From CBDDFN01 sp965227065 (GTDB lineage: Bacteria > Pseudomonadota > Alphaproteobacteria > SPJN01), in the NCBI GenBank assembly GCA_965227065.1, contig CBDDFN010000015.1:1-44220 (forward strand): a stretch of DNA of 44,220 bases, written 5' to 3'. The notes under the pieces are model-generated. The model was not told where the DNA came from and made no database searches. It was given only the letters and a program-made list of their open reading frames with translations. How positions within the stretch are numbered: position 1 is the stretch's first letter; each line of letters opens with the position of its first letter. Positions 24,718-33,444 of this stretch are shown here, one piece after another. Both the position numbers and the translations under genes were made by a program.

Positions 24718-24747
24718 CAGATCATATTGGGGAGGTTTTACACAGAA

Positions 24748-25659
24748 TTAGCGCTTCCGCCCGAAATCGGGCGCGTCGGTGTCCTGGCCCGCCTCGATAA
24801 TCTCGCGGCGGATGGCGCGGGTGCGGGAGAACCAGTCAAACAAAGCCTCGCCATCACCTTTGCGGATGGCGCGCTTCAAGGCGGTGAGGTCCTCGTCAAA
24901 CCGTCCCAGCATTTCCAGCACCGCGTCCTGATTGGCGAGAAACACATCCCGCCACATGGTCGGGTCCGACGCTGCAATCCTTGTGAAGTCGCGAAAGCCC
25001 GACGCGGAGAATTTGATCACTTCGCGCTTGGTGTCCTCTTCCAGATCAGCCGCCGTTCCGACGATATTGTACGCGATCAGATGGGGCAGATGGCTGGTGA
25101 TGGCGAGCACCCGGTCATGATGGGCTGCATCCATAATCTCAACCTGCGCGCCACAGCCTTTCCAGAAGGCTTCGATCTTTTGAACCGCGTCTGTGCCGGT
25201 CGCCGCATCGGGCGTCAGGATGCACCAGCGGCCATCAAACAGGCTGGCAAAGCCCGCATCGGGGCCTGAATATTCGGTCCCGGCAATGGGGTGGCCCGGC
25301 ACGAAATGCACGCCGTCCGGCAGTTTCGCGCCCAGCGTTGCAATCGCGGCCTGCTTGACCGAGCCGACATCGCTGACGATCTGACCGGGTTTGAGATAAG
25401 GCGCAAGCCCATCCGCCACCGCACCGAACGCGCCGACCGGGGTGCACACAAAGATCGCATCCGCCCCGCTGACCGCCTCAGCCAGTTCCTCACAGACCTG
25501 ATCGGCAAAGCCCAGCGCGCGCACCCGCGCCCGCGTGTCGGGGGACCGGGTCCACACCGCCACCTCGCCCACCAGACCGCCCCGGCGGGCGGCATGGACG
25601 ATAGAGCTGCCAATCAGCCCGACGCCGACCAGCGCGATCTTGTTGAAAATCAGGCTCAT
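24748..25659 (-). CDS. tyrA: prephenate/arogenate dehydrogenase
   Basis: 303 residues. The NAD(P)-binding Rossmann start is IALVGVGLIGSSIVHAARRG. DGVHFVPGHPIAGTEYSGPD carries the catalytic-region His-Pro of TyrA enzymes, and VEIMDAAHHDRVLAITSHLP is the helical dimerisation region. It oxidatively decarboxylates prephenate or arogenate on the way to tyrosine. Start ATG 25659 overlaps the hisC stop (ATGA), and the chorismate mutase gene lies upstream of hisC, forming an aromatic amino-acid operon read leftwards. Confidence 0.93.
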   Translation of the reverse strand: MSLIFNKIALVGVGLIGSSIVHAARRGGLVGEVAVWTRSPDTRARVRALGFADQVCEELAEAVSGADAIFVCTPVGAFGAVADGLAPYLKPGQIVSDVGSVKQAAIATLGAKLPDGVHFVPGHPIAGTEYSGPDAGFASLFDGRWCILTPDAATGTDAVQKIEAFWKGCGAQVEIMDAAHHDRVLAITSHLPHLIAYNIVGTAADLEEDTKREVIKFSASGFRDFTRIAASDPTMWRDVFLANQDAVLEMLGRFDEDLTALKRAIRKGDGEALFDWFSRTRAIRREIIEAGQDTDAPDFGRKR

Positions 25660-26786
25660 TGCGCCATGAACTCTTCAAGGGCAGCGACCACGGCGCGGTT
25701 TTCCTCTTCCCGGCCGACCGAAACCCTCAGCGCATTGGGAAAGCCGTAAGCATCGACCTTGCGCGCAATGATCCCGTTCCGCTTGAGCCACACATCCGCA
25801 TCGGCGGCGCGTTTGCCGCGCGTGTCGGGAAAGTGGATCAGGATGAAATTGCCGACACTGGGCGTGGTTTTCAGCCCCGCCTTGCGGATCCGGTCATTGA
25901 GCCAGGGCAGCCAGGCATCATTGTGGGCAATCGCGCGTTCAGTGTAGCTCGTGTCACGCAAGGCCGCGATCCCGGCGGCCTGGGCGGCCTCGGAAATATT
26001 GAACGGCCCGCGAATGCGGTTGATGACATCGGCAATGCGCTGCGGGCAATAGGCCCAGCCAAGGCGCAGGCCCGCCAGCCCGTAAATCTTCGAAAAGGTC
26101 CGGGTCATGACCGCATTATGTGCGCCTGAGACGATCTCGATGCCCGCCTCATAATCATTCTGGCGGACAAATTCAGCATAGGCCGCATCAATCACCAGCA
26201 ACACATGTTCGGGCAGCGCCGCATGCAGGCGCTTCAGCTCATCAATGCGCAAATAGGTGCCGGTGGGATTGTTGGGATTGGCGATGAACAGGATGCGCGT
26301 GCGCTCGGTTACCCGCGCGAGCAAGGCATCCACATCGGCCCGATTGTCTTTTTCGGGCGCGGCAACCGGCGTTGCGCCATTGGCCATGGCGGCGATTTTG
26401 TAGACCAGAAAGCCGTGCTGGGAATATAAAACCTCATCGCCGGGCCCGGCAAAGGCCTGAACCAGCAGGTGCAGAATTTCGTCTGAGCCTGCGCCGCACA
26501 CAATCCGCTCAGCGCTCAAGCCATAATGATCGCCGATGGCCTGACGCAGTTTGAACGCAGATCCGTCGGGATAAAGCGGCAGCTTGGCTTTCGCATCCTC
26601 AAAGGCCTGAACGGCCTTCGGGCTCGGCCCCAATGCGCTTTCATTGGAGCTGAGCTTGATCACCCGGTCATGGCCATCGATGGACGAGGCCCCGCCCTTA
26701 TAGGCTTCGATATCGAGAATGCCCGGACGCGGCTTGGGGCCACGCCAGCTTTCAGGCTCGTCCTGATTGTTCGTCTCGTCACTCAT
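25656..26786 (-). CDS. hisC: histidinol-phosphate / aromatic aminotransferase
   Basis: About 376 residues from ATG 26786; a GTG at 26795 in the same frame gives 379. Fold-type I PLP enzyme: LSSNESALGPSPKAVQAF near the N-terminus, FIANPNNPTGTYL, VIDAAYAEF and the PLP-lysine segment TRTFSKIYGLAGLRLGWAY. HisC-family enzymes next to tyrA in alphaproteobacteria often serve both histidine and tyrosine/phenylalanine transamination; the operon context supports the aromatic role. It overlaps tyrA by 4 bases and nearly abuts the chorismate mutase gene. Confidence 0.92.
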   Translation of the reverse strand: MSDETNNQDEPESWRGPKPRPGILDIEAYKGGASSIDGHDRVIKLSSNESALGPSPKAVQAFEDAKAKLPLYPDGSAFKLRQAIGDHYGLSAERIVCGAGSDEILHLLVQAFAGPGDEVLYSQHGFLVYKIAAMANGATPVAAPEKDNRADVDALLARVTERTRILFIANPNNPTGTYLRIDELKRLHAALPEHVLLVIDAAYAEFVRQNDYEAGIEIVSGAHNAVMTRTFSKIYGLAGLRLGWAYCPQRIADVINRIRGPFNISEAAQAAGIAALRDTSYTERAIAHNDAWLPWLNDRIRKAGLKTTPSVGNFILIHFPDTRGKRAADADVWLKRNGIIARKVDAYGFPNALRVSVGREEENRAVVAALEEFMAQ

Positions 26787-26795
26787 TGACGTCAC

Positions 26796-27650
26796 TCACC
26801 CCAGATGGAGCGGCCGTGCATAGGCCCCCAGATAATGAAGCTCCCCGCCCAAACGCTCTCGCAAATCCGCAAGCGGGCGGTCTTCATGCGAGAAAAAGCC
26901 TGAAATCTCAAGCAGCAGCCCTGACGCACCCCCCAGTCCCGCACTCACCGCCTCAACGCTCAGCCCCGCATCCTGAGCAGCCCGGGCAGGGTCTTCGCCA
27001 AAGGCGGCCAGCATGGTGATGTCATCCCCGCTCGGCTCCGGCGGCAAGGGGCCAAGCGCGAAGCTGACCGGATGGGGGTGGGTGCTGTCGAGCACGAAGG
27101 GCACCGGCGCGACCACAAAGGGGCCAGGCGCGCCATGCCGCCGGGCCGACACCAAAGGCAGCCACCAATCAACCTCGACATGCCGGTCAATGACACCCAT
27201 CACGCCGTGTTCGGCGCTGACGGCGGCCACGACCTGATCAATGGACGACAGTTGCGCAACCGGGGTTGCGGTCCCCCAATGGCTGCGCACCAGATCAAAG
27301 CGGCGGACAAAATCGGCATGGCCGAACCTTGGGTCTTCATCGGCCATCACCACCGACAAGGGGCTTTGCAGGCGGGTTTTGGCATTGATCATTTCCCGCC
27401 ACAGCCGGGCGATCACCGAAAAGGGCAAGGCGCCGTCATGGCGCGCATAAAGCCGGCGCAGCATCTGGGCTTCCCGGCCCGGACGGACGGCAAAGCCGAC
27501 GACACCGCCATTGGCGGCCGCCTTCGCAGCGGCGACGCGGGCCACCACTTCGGTACGGCGCATGATCAGATCATGCAAACCATCATCAAGCGCGTCGATC
27601 TCGGTGCGCACCTGATTAAGCGTTTCTGGATCAAGCCCCTGGCCGGACAT
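26796..27650 (-). CDS. chorismate mutase domain protein
   Basis: 284 residues. The N-terminal about 10-95 is an AroQ-type chorismate mutase helix bundle: LNQVRTEIDALDDGLHDLIM, RRTEVVARVAAAKAA, FAVRPGREAQMLRRL and FSVIARLWREMINAKTRLQ. Residues about 100-284 form an alpha/beta extension whose closing part (GLLLEISGFFSHEDRPLADL) has the look of an ACT-like or degenerate prephenate-dehydratase regulatory region; I cannot assign it firmly. It makes prephenate for TyrA. First gene of the leftward operon; Shine-Dalgarno AGAGG precedes ATG 27650. Divergent from metX. Confidence 0.85.
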   Translation of the reverse strand: MSGQGLDPETLNQVRTEIDALDDGLHDLIMRRTEVVARVAAAKAAANGGVVGFAVRPGREAQMLRRLYARHDGALPFSVIARLWREMINAKTRLQSPLSVVMADEDPRFGHADFVRRFDLVRSHWGTATPVAQLSSIDQVVAAVSAEHGVMGVIDRHVEVDWWLPLVSARRHGAPGPFVVAPVPFVLDSTHPHPVSFALGPLPPEPSGDDITMLAAFGEDPARAAQDAGLSVEAVSAGLGGASGLLLEISGFFSHEDRPLADLRERLGGELHYLGAYARPLHLG

Positions 27651-27730
27651 GGAACCTCTCCCTATTCAAGCCGCCTGTTTAGCCTTGGCAGCCCGCCAGA
27701 TCAAAGAAAACCCACAGGCCAAAGAAAACA

Positions 27731-27759
27731 TTGACAGAACAGCGCGCGCTTCCTACCTG
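27731..27759 (+). promoter_or_regulatory. sigma-70-type promoter of metX
   Basis: A consensus -35 TTGACA (27731-27736), 17-base spacer and -10 TACCTG (27754-27759) give a start near 27766, about 22 bases before the metX GTG at 27788. The -10 is imperfect. No SAM-II riboswitch consensus is recognisable in the short leader. Confidence 0.55.
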
Positions 27760-27787
27760 TCGCCTTTCCAAGATTGAGGAGTTTCAG

Positions 27788-28933
27788 GTGATCGGGGTCA
27801 CGACCACGACCGAGCAAGGCAAGCTTGTCCGCTTTTGTGCGGATGAGGCGCTGACGCTCGACTGCGGGGCAACGACCGGGCCTTACGAGACCGCCTACCA
27901 GACCTACGGCACACTCAATGCCGACAAATCCAACGCGGTTTTAATCTGCCATGCGCTGACCGGCGACCAGCATGTCGCCAACATCCATCCGATCACCGGC
28001 AAGGATGGCTGGTGGGAGCGGATGGTCGGCCCCGGCAAGGTGATTGATACAGACCGCTATTTTGTTGTCTGCGCCAATGTGCTGGGCGGGTGTCTGGGCT
28101 CAACGGGGCCCGCCTCGATCAACCCGGAGACCGGCAAGCCGTGGGGAACCCAGTTTCCGGTCATCACCATCCGCGACATGGTCAATGCGCAGGCGAGGCT
28201 GCTGGATCATCTGGAGATCGACACGCTGTTTGCGGTCATTGGCGGCTCGATGGGCGGCATGCAGGTGCTGCAATGGGTGGTGAGCTATCCCGAGCGCGTC
28301 TGCGCGGCTGTACCGCTCGCCACGAGCTGGCGGCATTCCGCCCAGAACATCGCCTTTCATGAGGTCGGCCGCCAGGCGGTGATGGCTGATCCCGACTGGC
28401 TGGGCGGAGATTATTACGGCAAGACCGAGGGGCCGCGCAAAGGCCTGTCGGTGGCGCGGATGGCCGCCCATATCACCTATCTGTCCGAAGAGGCGTTGCA
28501 CCGGAAGTTCGGCCGCAATCTGCAGGACCGCGAACGGGTGACGTACGGGTTTGAGGCCGATTTCCAGGTTGAAAGCTATCTGCGCCATCAAGGCATCAGC
28601 TTTGTCGACCGCTTTGACGCCAATGCCTATCTGTACATCACCCGGGCGATGGATTATTTCGATCTGGCCGCCGATCATGGCGGGGTGCTGGCCGATGCGT
28701 TCCGCCATGTCACCACCCGGGTGTGCGTGGTGAGCTTCAGCTCGGACTGGCTGTTCCCCACCGGGGAGAGCAAGACCATCGTGCATGCGATGAATGCCGC
28801 AGGCGTGGATGTCAGCTTTGTCGATATTGAAACCGACAAGGGCCATGACGCCTTTTTGCTTGATGAGCCCGAACTGTTTTCCGCCGTCGGCGGGTTCCTT
28901 GCCGCTGCTGCGCGGGATCGGGGGCTTGCATGA
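27788..28933 (+). CDS. metX: homoserine O-acetyltransferase/succinyltransferase
   Basis: 381 residues from GTG 27788. This start is chosen because GAGGA lies 7 bases upstream; the frame extends to a TTG at 27731, but that TTG is part of the promoter -35. Alpha/beta hydrolase fold with ALTGDQHVAN (oxyanion region), nucleophile elbow GGSMGGMQVLQW (Ser near 154), FSSDWLFPTGESK with the acid Asp, and IETDKGHDAFLLDEP with the catalytic His. It activates homoserine for methionine synthesis; acetyl or succinyl donor cannot be told apart here. It overlaps metW by ATGA, the classical alphaproteobacterial metX-metW pair. Confidence 0.94.
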   Translation: MIGVTTTTEQGKLVRFCADEALTLDCGATTGPYETAYQTYGTLNADKSNAVLICHALTGDQHVANIHPITGKDGWWERMVGPGKVIDTDRYFVVCANVLGGCLGSTGPASINPETGKPWGTQFPVITIRDMVNAQARLLDHLEIDTLFAVIGGSMGGMQVLQWVVSYPERVCAAVPLATSWRHSAQNIAFHEVGRQAVMADPDWLGGDYYGKTEGPRKGLSVARMAAHITYLSEEALHRKFGRNLQDRERVTYGFEADFQVESYLRHQGISFVDRFDANAYLYITRAMDYFDLAADHGGVLADAFRHVTTRVCVVSFSSDWLFPTGESKTIVHAMNAAGVDVSFVDIETDKGHDAFLLDEPELFSAVGGFLAAAARDRGLA

Positions 28934-29553
28934 ACCCTGCCTTCCCCAATGACCGCGCGCGGATCGATTTTGCGCTAATTGCCGAGATGGTCGCGCCGGG
29001 CGCGCGGGTGCTCGACATTGGCTGTGGCGACGGTGCACTGCTTGAGCTGCTCAAGACCGGAAAGAATTGTCAGGGCCGCGGGCTTGAAATCAGCCAGACC
29101 GGCGTCAACAAATCGGTGGCGCGCGGTTTGAGCGTCATTCAGGGCGACGCCGATACTGATCTGGCCGAATATCCCGCCAGCGCCTTTGACTATGTGATTT
29201 TAAGCCAGACGCTGCAGGCGACCCACCGGCCGCTTGAAGTGCTCGACCATATGATGCGCATCGGCGAAAAGGCGATTGTGAGCTTTCCCAATTTCGGCCA
29301 TTGGCGCATGCGCGCGCAATTGGTGCTGAAAGGCCGGATGCCCAACACCGAAACGCTGAGCTATCCGTGGCACTCCACGCCCAATATTCATCTGTGCACG
29401 GTGCGCGATTTTGAAGAGCTGGTGGCCGCCCAGTCCTACCGCATCGAACGCGAGGTGATGGTGTCGGTTGAAGGCAAGGCGCGCGATGTGCCGACCGGCA
29501 CGCGGACGGCAAACCTATTCGCCGATCAGGCGATCTTCCTGCTCACGCGCTAG
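28930..29553 (+). CDS. metW: methionine biosynthesis protein MetW
   Basis: 207 residues. SAM-methyltransferase-like Rossmann protein with RVLDIGCGDGALLELL (motif I, about 27-42) and the MetW-typical VILSQTLQATHRPLEVLDHM and VSFPNFGHWRMRAQL. MetW supports MetX in homoserine acylation. The start overlaps the metX stop by ATGA. The 3' end overlaps the convergent methyltransferase gene by 39 bases. Confidence 0.94.
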   Translation: MNPAFPNDRARIDFALIAEMVAPGARVLDIGCGDGALLELLKTGKNCQGRGLEISQTGVNKSVARGLSVIQGDADTDLAEYPASAFDYVILSQTLQATHRPLEVLDHMMRIGEKAIVSFPNFGHWRMRAQLVLKGRMPNTETLSYPWHSTPNIHLCTVRDFEELVAAQSYRIEREVMVSVEGKARDVPTGTRTANLFADQAIFLLTR

Positions 29554-30309
29554 GCTGCGCGCCCGCCCCGGTACAGGGGCGGCTTCAGGCATGATCGGGA
29601 TCAGCCGGCGCACCCGCCGGGGCTGCTTGCGGCCCGACAGGGCATAGACCTGTTTGGACGCCTCAACCATCAGCACACCCGAAAAACTCGGCCAGAAGCG
29701 GCGTCCCAGCCGCTCCCACCCGGTGGCGGCCGACACCATGGGCGCCCAGCGTACCGGCGGGACAAACAGGCAATGGGCGGCCTGTTCGGGCTGAAACAAA
29801 GCCTCGCGCATCAGCCCGTAAAGCTGGGGCTGGGTGAAGGGGCGGCCATGGCCGAAAGGTGTGGTTTCAAACCGCGCCCACAGGCCCCGGCGGTTGGGCA
29901 CCACAATGATCACCCGGCCCGACGCCGACAGGACCCGCCAGACTTCATCCAGCATGGGGCGCACCCGTTCGCTCATCTCAAGACCATGCACGATCAACAG
30001 CCGGTCAACGCTGGCATCCTGGAGGGGCAGCACGACTTCATCGGTTAGCGCCACCCGGCGGCGGCCATGATGGGGCCAGCCTTTCACCCCTTGCGGCGCG
30101 GGCATGAAAGCCATGGCGCGGCTGCTGACCGGCGGGCCCAACCGGTCCAGAATGGGCGTGGCATAGCCGAGCCCGACAACGCGTTCCTCGCGCAAATCCC
30201 CCCACATCTGGCGGACGCGCGCGGCAATCGCGTCCTGGGCGAAACTGCCCAGACCGCTTGCGTAAAAGCCGCTCAAATCGATGACATCAAGATACATGTC
30301 CGCGATCAT
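29515..30309 (-). CDS. class I SAM-dependent methyltransferase domain protein
   Basis: 264 residues (ATG 30297, four codons in, is an equally good start). The N-terminal half lacks the usual glycine-rich motif I but has VVGLGYATPILDRL in its place. LPLQDASVDRLLIVHGLEM, then LDEVWRVLSASGRVIIVVPN, are motifs IV-V of methyltransferases. The family is commonly found beside gloB in alphaproteobacteria, as here (divergent, 62 bases). The substrate is unknown. The 39-base tail-to-tail overlap with metW is unusually long for this window. The C-terminus is basic and probably disordered (RKQPRRVRRL). Confidence 0.8.
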   Translation of the reverse strand: MIADMYLDVIDLSGFYASGLGSFAQDAIAARVRQMWGDLREERVVGLGYATPILDRLGPPVSSRAMAFMPAPQGVKGWPHHGRRRVALTDEVVLPLQDASVDRLLIVHGLEMSERVRPMLDEVWRVLSASGRVIIVVPNRRGLWARFETTPFGHGRPFTQPQLYGLMREALFQPEQAAHCLFVPPVRWAPMVSAATGWERLGRRFWPSFSGVLMVEASKQVYALSGRKQPRRVRRLIPIMPEAAPVPGRARSLAREQEDRLIGE

Positions 30310-30371
30310 ACGAAATCCGCCGCAATCATGTTAGGCTCAACCGTCCGAAATTTCCTGATGAGCGTTCCACC

Positions 30372-31140
30372 ATGCCCCTTGAAATTGAACTCATTCCCGC
30401 CTTCACCGACAATTACCTGTTTTTGGTCTATGACCGCGACGATGGTGTGTGCGGGGTGGTCGATCCCGGCGATGCGGCCCCCGTGCTCGCCCGGCTTGAG
30501 GAGCGCGGCCTGACCCTGACCCATATTCTCAATACCCATCACCATCCCGATCATACCGGCGCCAATCTCGCATTGGCTGAAAAAAACCGGCGCCAAAATT
30601 GTCGGCCCGCGCGCTGAGGCCGCGCGTATTCCCGGCATCAAGGTCGAACTGGGGGAAGGCGACACGTACGGCTTTGGCTCCCACACAGCGCAGATTTTTG
30701 ACGTTCCGGGCCACACGGCGGGCCATATTGCGTGGTGGTTTGAGGATGAAAAGGCCGTCTTTGTCGGCGACACGCTGTTTGCGCTGGGCTGCGGTCGGCT
30801 GTTTGAAGGCACGCCCGATCAGATGTGGACCTCACTCAGCAAGTTGATGGCCCTGCCCGACGACACGCGCGTCTATTGCGCCCATGAATACACCCAGTCC
30901 AATGCCCGTTTCGCAGTCACGGTCGAGCCCGGCAATGAGGCATTGCAAGAGCGTGTGGCCGAGATTGACCGCATGCGGTCCCAAGGCATCTCGACGGTGC
31001 CGACCACCATCGGGCTGGAACGGGCGACCAATCCGTTCGTGCGCCCCGACAGTAAAAATCTTCAAGAAACTTTAGGGCTTAGCGGCGCTGACCCTGTTGC
31101 TGTGTTTGCTGAAACACGTGCCCGGAAAGATAGTTTCTGA
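30372..31140 (+). pseudogene. gloB: hydroxyacylglutathione hydrolase (glyoxalase II), one homopolymer frameshift
   Basis: Metallo-beta-lactamase fold protein of about 255 residues when repaired, hydrolysing S-lactoylglutathione to lactate and glutathione. First part: MPLEIELIPAFTDNYLFLVY, metal motif THHHPDHTG. The frame is lost at a run of seven A (30580-30586); with one A fewer it continues KTGAKIVGPRAEAARIPGIK, VPGHTAGHIAWW, VFVGDTLFALGCGRLFEGTP and CAHEYTQSNARFAV, all GloB motifs with the metal-binding His/Asp. The C-terminal glutathione-binding region NPFVRPDSKNLQ is complete. A single homopolymer miscount is the simplest explanation, so the gene is probably functional. Confidence 0.9.
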
Positions 31141-31243
31141 TTTTTCCTGCATTGCACAACAGGGCTTGCGCGGCGCAGCATTGACAAGCAACAATAGCGT
31201 TAAGAGGGGTGGGTTCGCCCCGCTGCACAGGAAAGAGGCAGGC

Positions 31244-31858
31244 GTGAGTGAAGTGGGACAGGGTTCAGCTGAACCCGTAACGATCAAGAAATACGCCAAT
31301 CGCCGGTTGTACAACACGGCGACCAGCTCTTACGTCACGCTCGATCATCTGTGCCAGATGGTGAAGGATGGTGAGGATTTCGTCGTCTTTGACGCCAAGA
31401 CCGGCGAAGATATTACCCGCTCGGTCCTCACCCAGATCATCTTTGAAGAAGAAGGCAAGGGCCACAATCTGCTGCCCATCCGCTTTCTGCGTCAGCTGAT
31501 CCAGTTTTATGACGACAATCTGCAAACCGTCGTGCCGCGCTATCTTGAACTGTCGATGGAAAATTTCGCGCACAATCAGCAGCAGCTGAAAAAGACCATC
31601 GAAGAAGCGGTGCAAAGCCGCCCCGGCCTGAAGCCGTTTGAAGAGCTGATCCAGCGCAATTTTGCGCTGGTCGACAAGGCCTTGTCGATGCTGTCCCCTT
31701 CCAAAGACGAAGAAGACGAGCCCAAGGCGCTCAATGATCACAGCCCGCAAGACGCGGTGGCCGACGACGCCGATCCCCGCGATGCCGAGATCGAGGCGCT
31801 GCAGCAGCAGATTGCCGATATGCAATCCAGGCTGACCGACCTCGCCAAACGGCGTTAG
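31244..31858 (+). CDS. phaR: polyhydroxyalkanoate synthesis repressor PhaR
   Basis: 204 residues from GTG 31244, preceded by AGAGG; the frame extends further upstream but the extension (to 31097) overlaps gloB and has no family resemblance. The N-terminal DNA-binding PHB/PHA accumulation-regulator domain is diagnostic: VTIKKYANRRLYNTATSSYV (about 12-31), TRSVLTQIIFEEE. LLPIRFLRQLIQFYDDNLQT belongs to the PHB-binding part, and the C-terminus is a coiled coil (AEIEALQQQIADMQSRL). PhaR senses PHB granules and represses phasin and pha genes. No pha synthase gene is in the window. The upstream leader has TGCATTGCA, resembling TGCA-rich PhaR sites, at low confidence. Stops overlap with ggt (TTAG). 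Confidence 0.9.
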   Translation: MSEVGQGSAEPVTIKKYANRRLYNTATSSYVTLDHLCQMVKDGEDFVVFDAKTGEDITRSVLTQIIFEEEGKGHNLLPIRFLRQLIQFYDDNLQTVVPRYLELSMENFAHNQQQLKKTIEEAVQSRPGLKPFEELIQRNFALVDKALSMLSPSKDEEDEPKALNDHSPQDAVADDADPRDAEIEALQQQIADMQSRLTDLAKRR

Positions 31859-33444
31859 TAGGCCAGCGCGCAGCCATCCTTGCGCGGGTCAGACGCCGCG
31901 CACAGCACCCCTTCGTCATGATCAATCATAATCGCCTGCGCCCCGCCATGGGGAATAAGCGCCGGCGTCAGCGTATGGCCCATGGTTTCAAGGCCCGCCC
32001 GTGTTTCTTGGGGCAGATGATTTTCAACCTGCACCTGGCCCATTTGGTCCAACAGGCGGGGCGCGTCGATCGCCTCCTGCAAATCCATGCCGAAATCGAC
32101 CAGATTTTGCACCATCTGGGCATGGCCCATCGCCTGATATTCCCCGCCCATCACGCCGAAACTCAAAACCGGCTTGCCGTCGCGCGCCAGCATGGCGGGA
32201 ATAATGGTGTGTTTGGGCCGCTTGCCCCCTTCTAGTTCGTTGGGATGGCCCTCCTCAAGCGAGAAGCCCGCCCCCCGGTTCTGGAACATGATCGCACTGT
32301 CGGGCGTGCACAGGGTTGAACCAAAGCCCATATAGACCGAATTGATCAGCGACACGGCCATGCGGTTGTGATCGACCACGGTCAGATAGACCGTGTCGGA
32401 CAGATCGAGCCAGGCGGGTTCGAGCTCTTGCGCGCGTCTGGCCGGATCAATATGGCTGCGCAAGCGGGCGGCAAATTCCTTGGACAAAAGAGTGTCGACC
32501 GGGATTGCGGCCTTGTGCGGATCGGCCACGAAACTGTCACGCACATCCATGGCCAGACGCTGGGCCTCAATCGCCCGGTGATAGCGCTCTGCGCTCTGCG
32601 CCCCGATCCCGGAATAGTCAAAGCCTTCCAGAATATTGAGGATGATTTGCGCGGTGATGCCCTGGCCGTTGGGCGGGATTTCATAAAGATCATGACCCCG
32701 ATAGGCGCTTTTGATCGGCGTTACCCATTCTGGCTGGCAGGCGGCAAAATCATCAAGCGTGTGCACCCCGCCAAGGTCGCGCAACGTTGCAACCATTTCC
32801 TCGGCCAGCGCGCCTTCATAAAAGCTGCGCGCGCCCTGTTTGGCGATGGTGGCCAATGTGTCCACCAAGGCAGGCGTCGTGAACAGGCTTCCCACTTTGG
32901 GGGCAGCACCGTTGCGGGTGAAATGGCGCGCTGCGGCCTCATTGTTCTTTTCAAGCAAGGGGGCAAGGAACAGCCAATCCATGCCGATGCGCGGGCTGAC
33001 CACATAGCCTTCCCGCGCCGACCGGATTGCGGGTTGGAGAAGATCCCCCAGCGGGATGGTGCCGAACTTCTGATTGAGCGCATCCCAGGCCGCAACCGCG
33101 CCGGGCACCGTCACCGAATGAGGCGAATGGGGTGGCACTTCCGTCAGCCCCTGTTCGCGCAACATCTGCGCGGAGAGCGCGGCGGGCGCGCAGCCCGATC
33201 CGTTCAGACCATGCACCGGCAGGCTGCCCGCGTCGCACACCAGCGCAAAGCAATCCCCGCCCAGCCCCGTCATCATGGGTTCGACCACACACAATACGGC
33301 ATTGGCCGCAAGTGCTGCGTCCATGGCATTGCCGCCAATGCGCAAAATCTCGATGGCGGTCAGCGTAGCCAGCGGGTGCGAAGTCGCCGCCGCGCCTTTC
33401 TGGCCGTGAACGGTTGACCGGCCCGGATGGTGAAAATCTCTCAT
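31855..33444 (-). CDS. ggt: gamma-glutamyltransferase family protein
   Basis: 529 residues, Ntn-hydrolase that self-cleaves before the catalytic Thr. The N-terminal HGQKGAAATSHPLATLTAIE and MTGLGGDCFALV (substrate-binding Gly-rich loop) are typical. The nucleophile region is SDTVYLTVVDHNRMAVSLIN (Thr near 350), and the C-terminal loop has GSTLCTPDSAIMFQNRGAGF. It transfers or hydrolyses gamma-glutamyl groups of glutathione or related compounds. No signal peptide is visible, unlike periplasmic E. coli Ggt, so a cytoplasmic location is likely and other amide substrates are possible. Start ATG 33444 overlaps the upstream small gene by ATGA. Confidence 0.9.
   Translation of the reverse strand: MRDFHHPGRSTVHGQKGAAATSHPLATLTAIEILRIGGNAMDAALAANAVLCVVEPMMTGLGGDCFALVCDAGSLPVHGLNGSGCAPAALSAQMLREQGLTEVPPHSPHSVTVPGAVAAWDALNQKFGTIPLGDLLQPAIRSAREGYVVSPRIGMDWLFLAPLLEKNNEAAARHFTRNGAAPKVGSLFTTPALVDTLATIAKQGARSFYEGALAEEMVATLRDLGGVHTLDDFAACQPEWVTPIKSAYRGHDLYEIPPNGQGITAQIILNILEGFDYSGIGAQSAERYHRAIEAQRLAMDVRDSFVADPHKAAIPVDTLLSKEFAARLRSHIDPARRAQELEPAWLDLSDTVYLTVVDHNRMAVSLINSVYMGFGSTLCTPDSAIMFQNRGAGFSLEEGHPNELEGGKRPKHTIIPAMLARDGKPVLSFGVMGGEYQAMGHAQMVQNLVDFGMDLQEAIDAPRLLDQMGQVQVENHLPQETRAGLETMGHTLTPALIPHGGAQAIMIDHDEGVLCAASDPRKDGCALAY

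Noticed and set aside
27651..27787. SAM-II riboswitch upstream of metX
   Set aside because: The expected conserved blocks of the metA motif are not recognisable and the predicted leader is only about 22 bases.
31181..31210. TTGACA as phaR promoter
   Set aside because: No -10-like hexamer at a workable distance.
32368..33417. 349-codon plus-strand open frame opposite ggt
   Set aside because: Antisense shadow; the minus-strand gene has the complete gamma-glutamyltransferase sequence.
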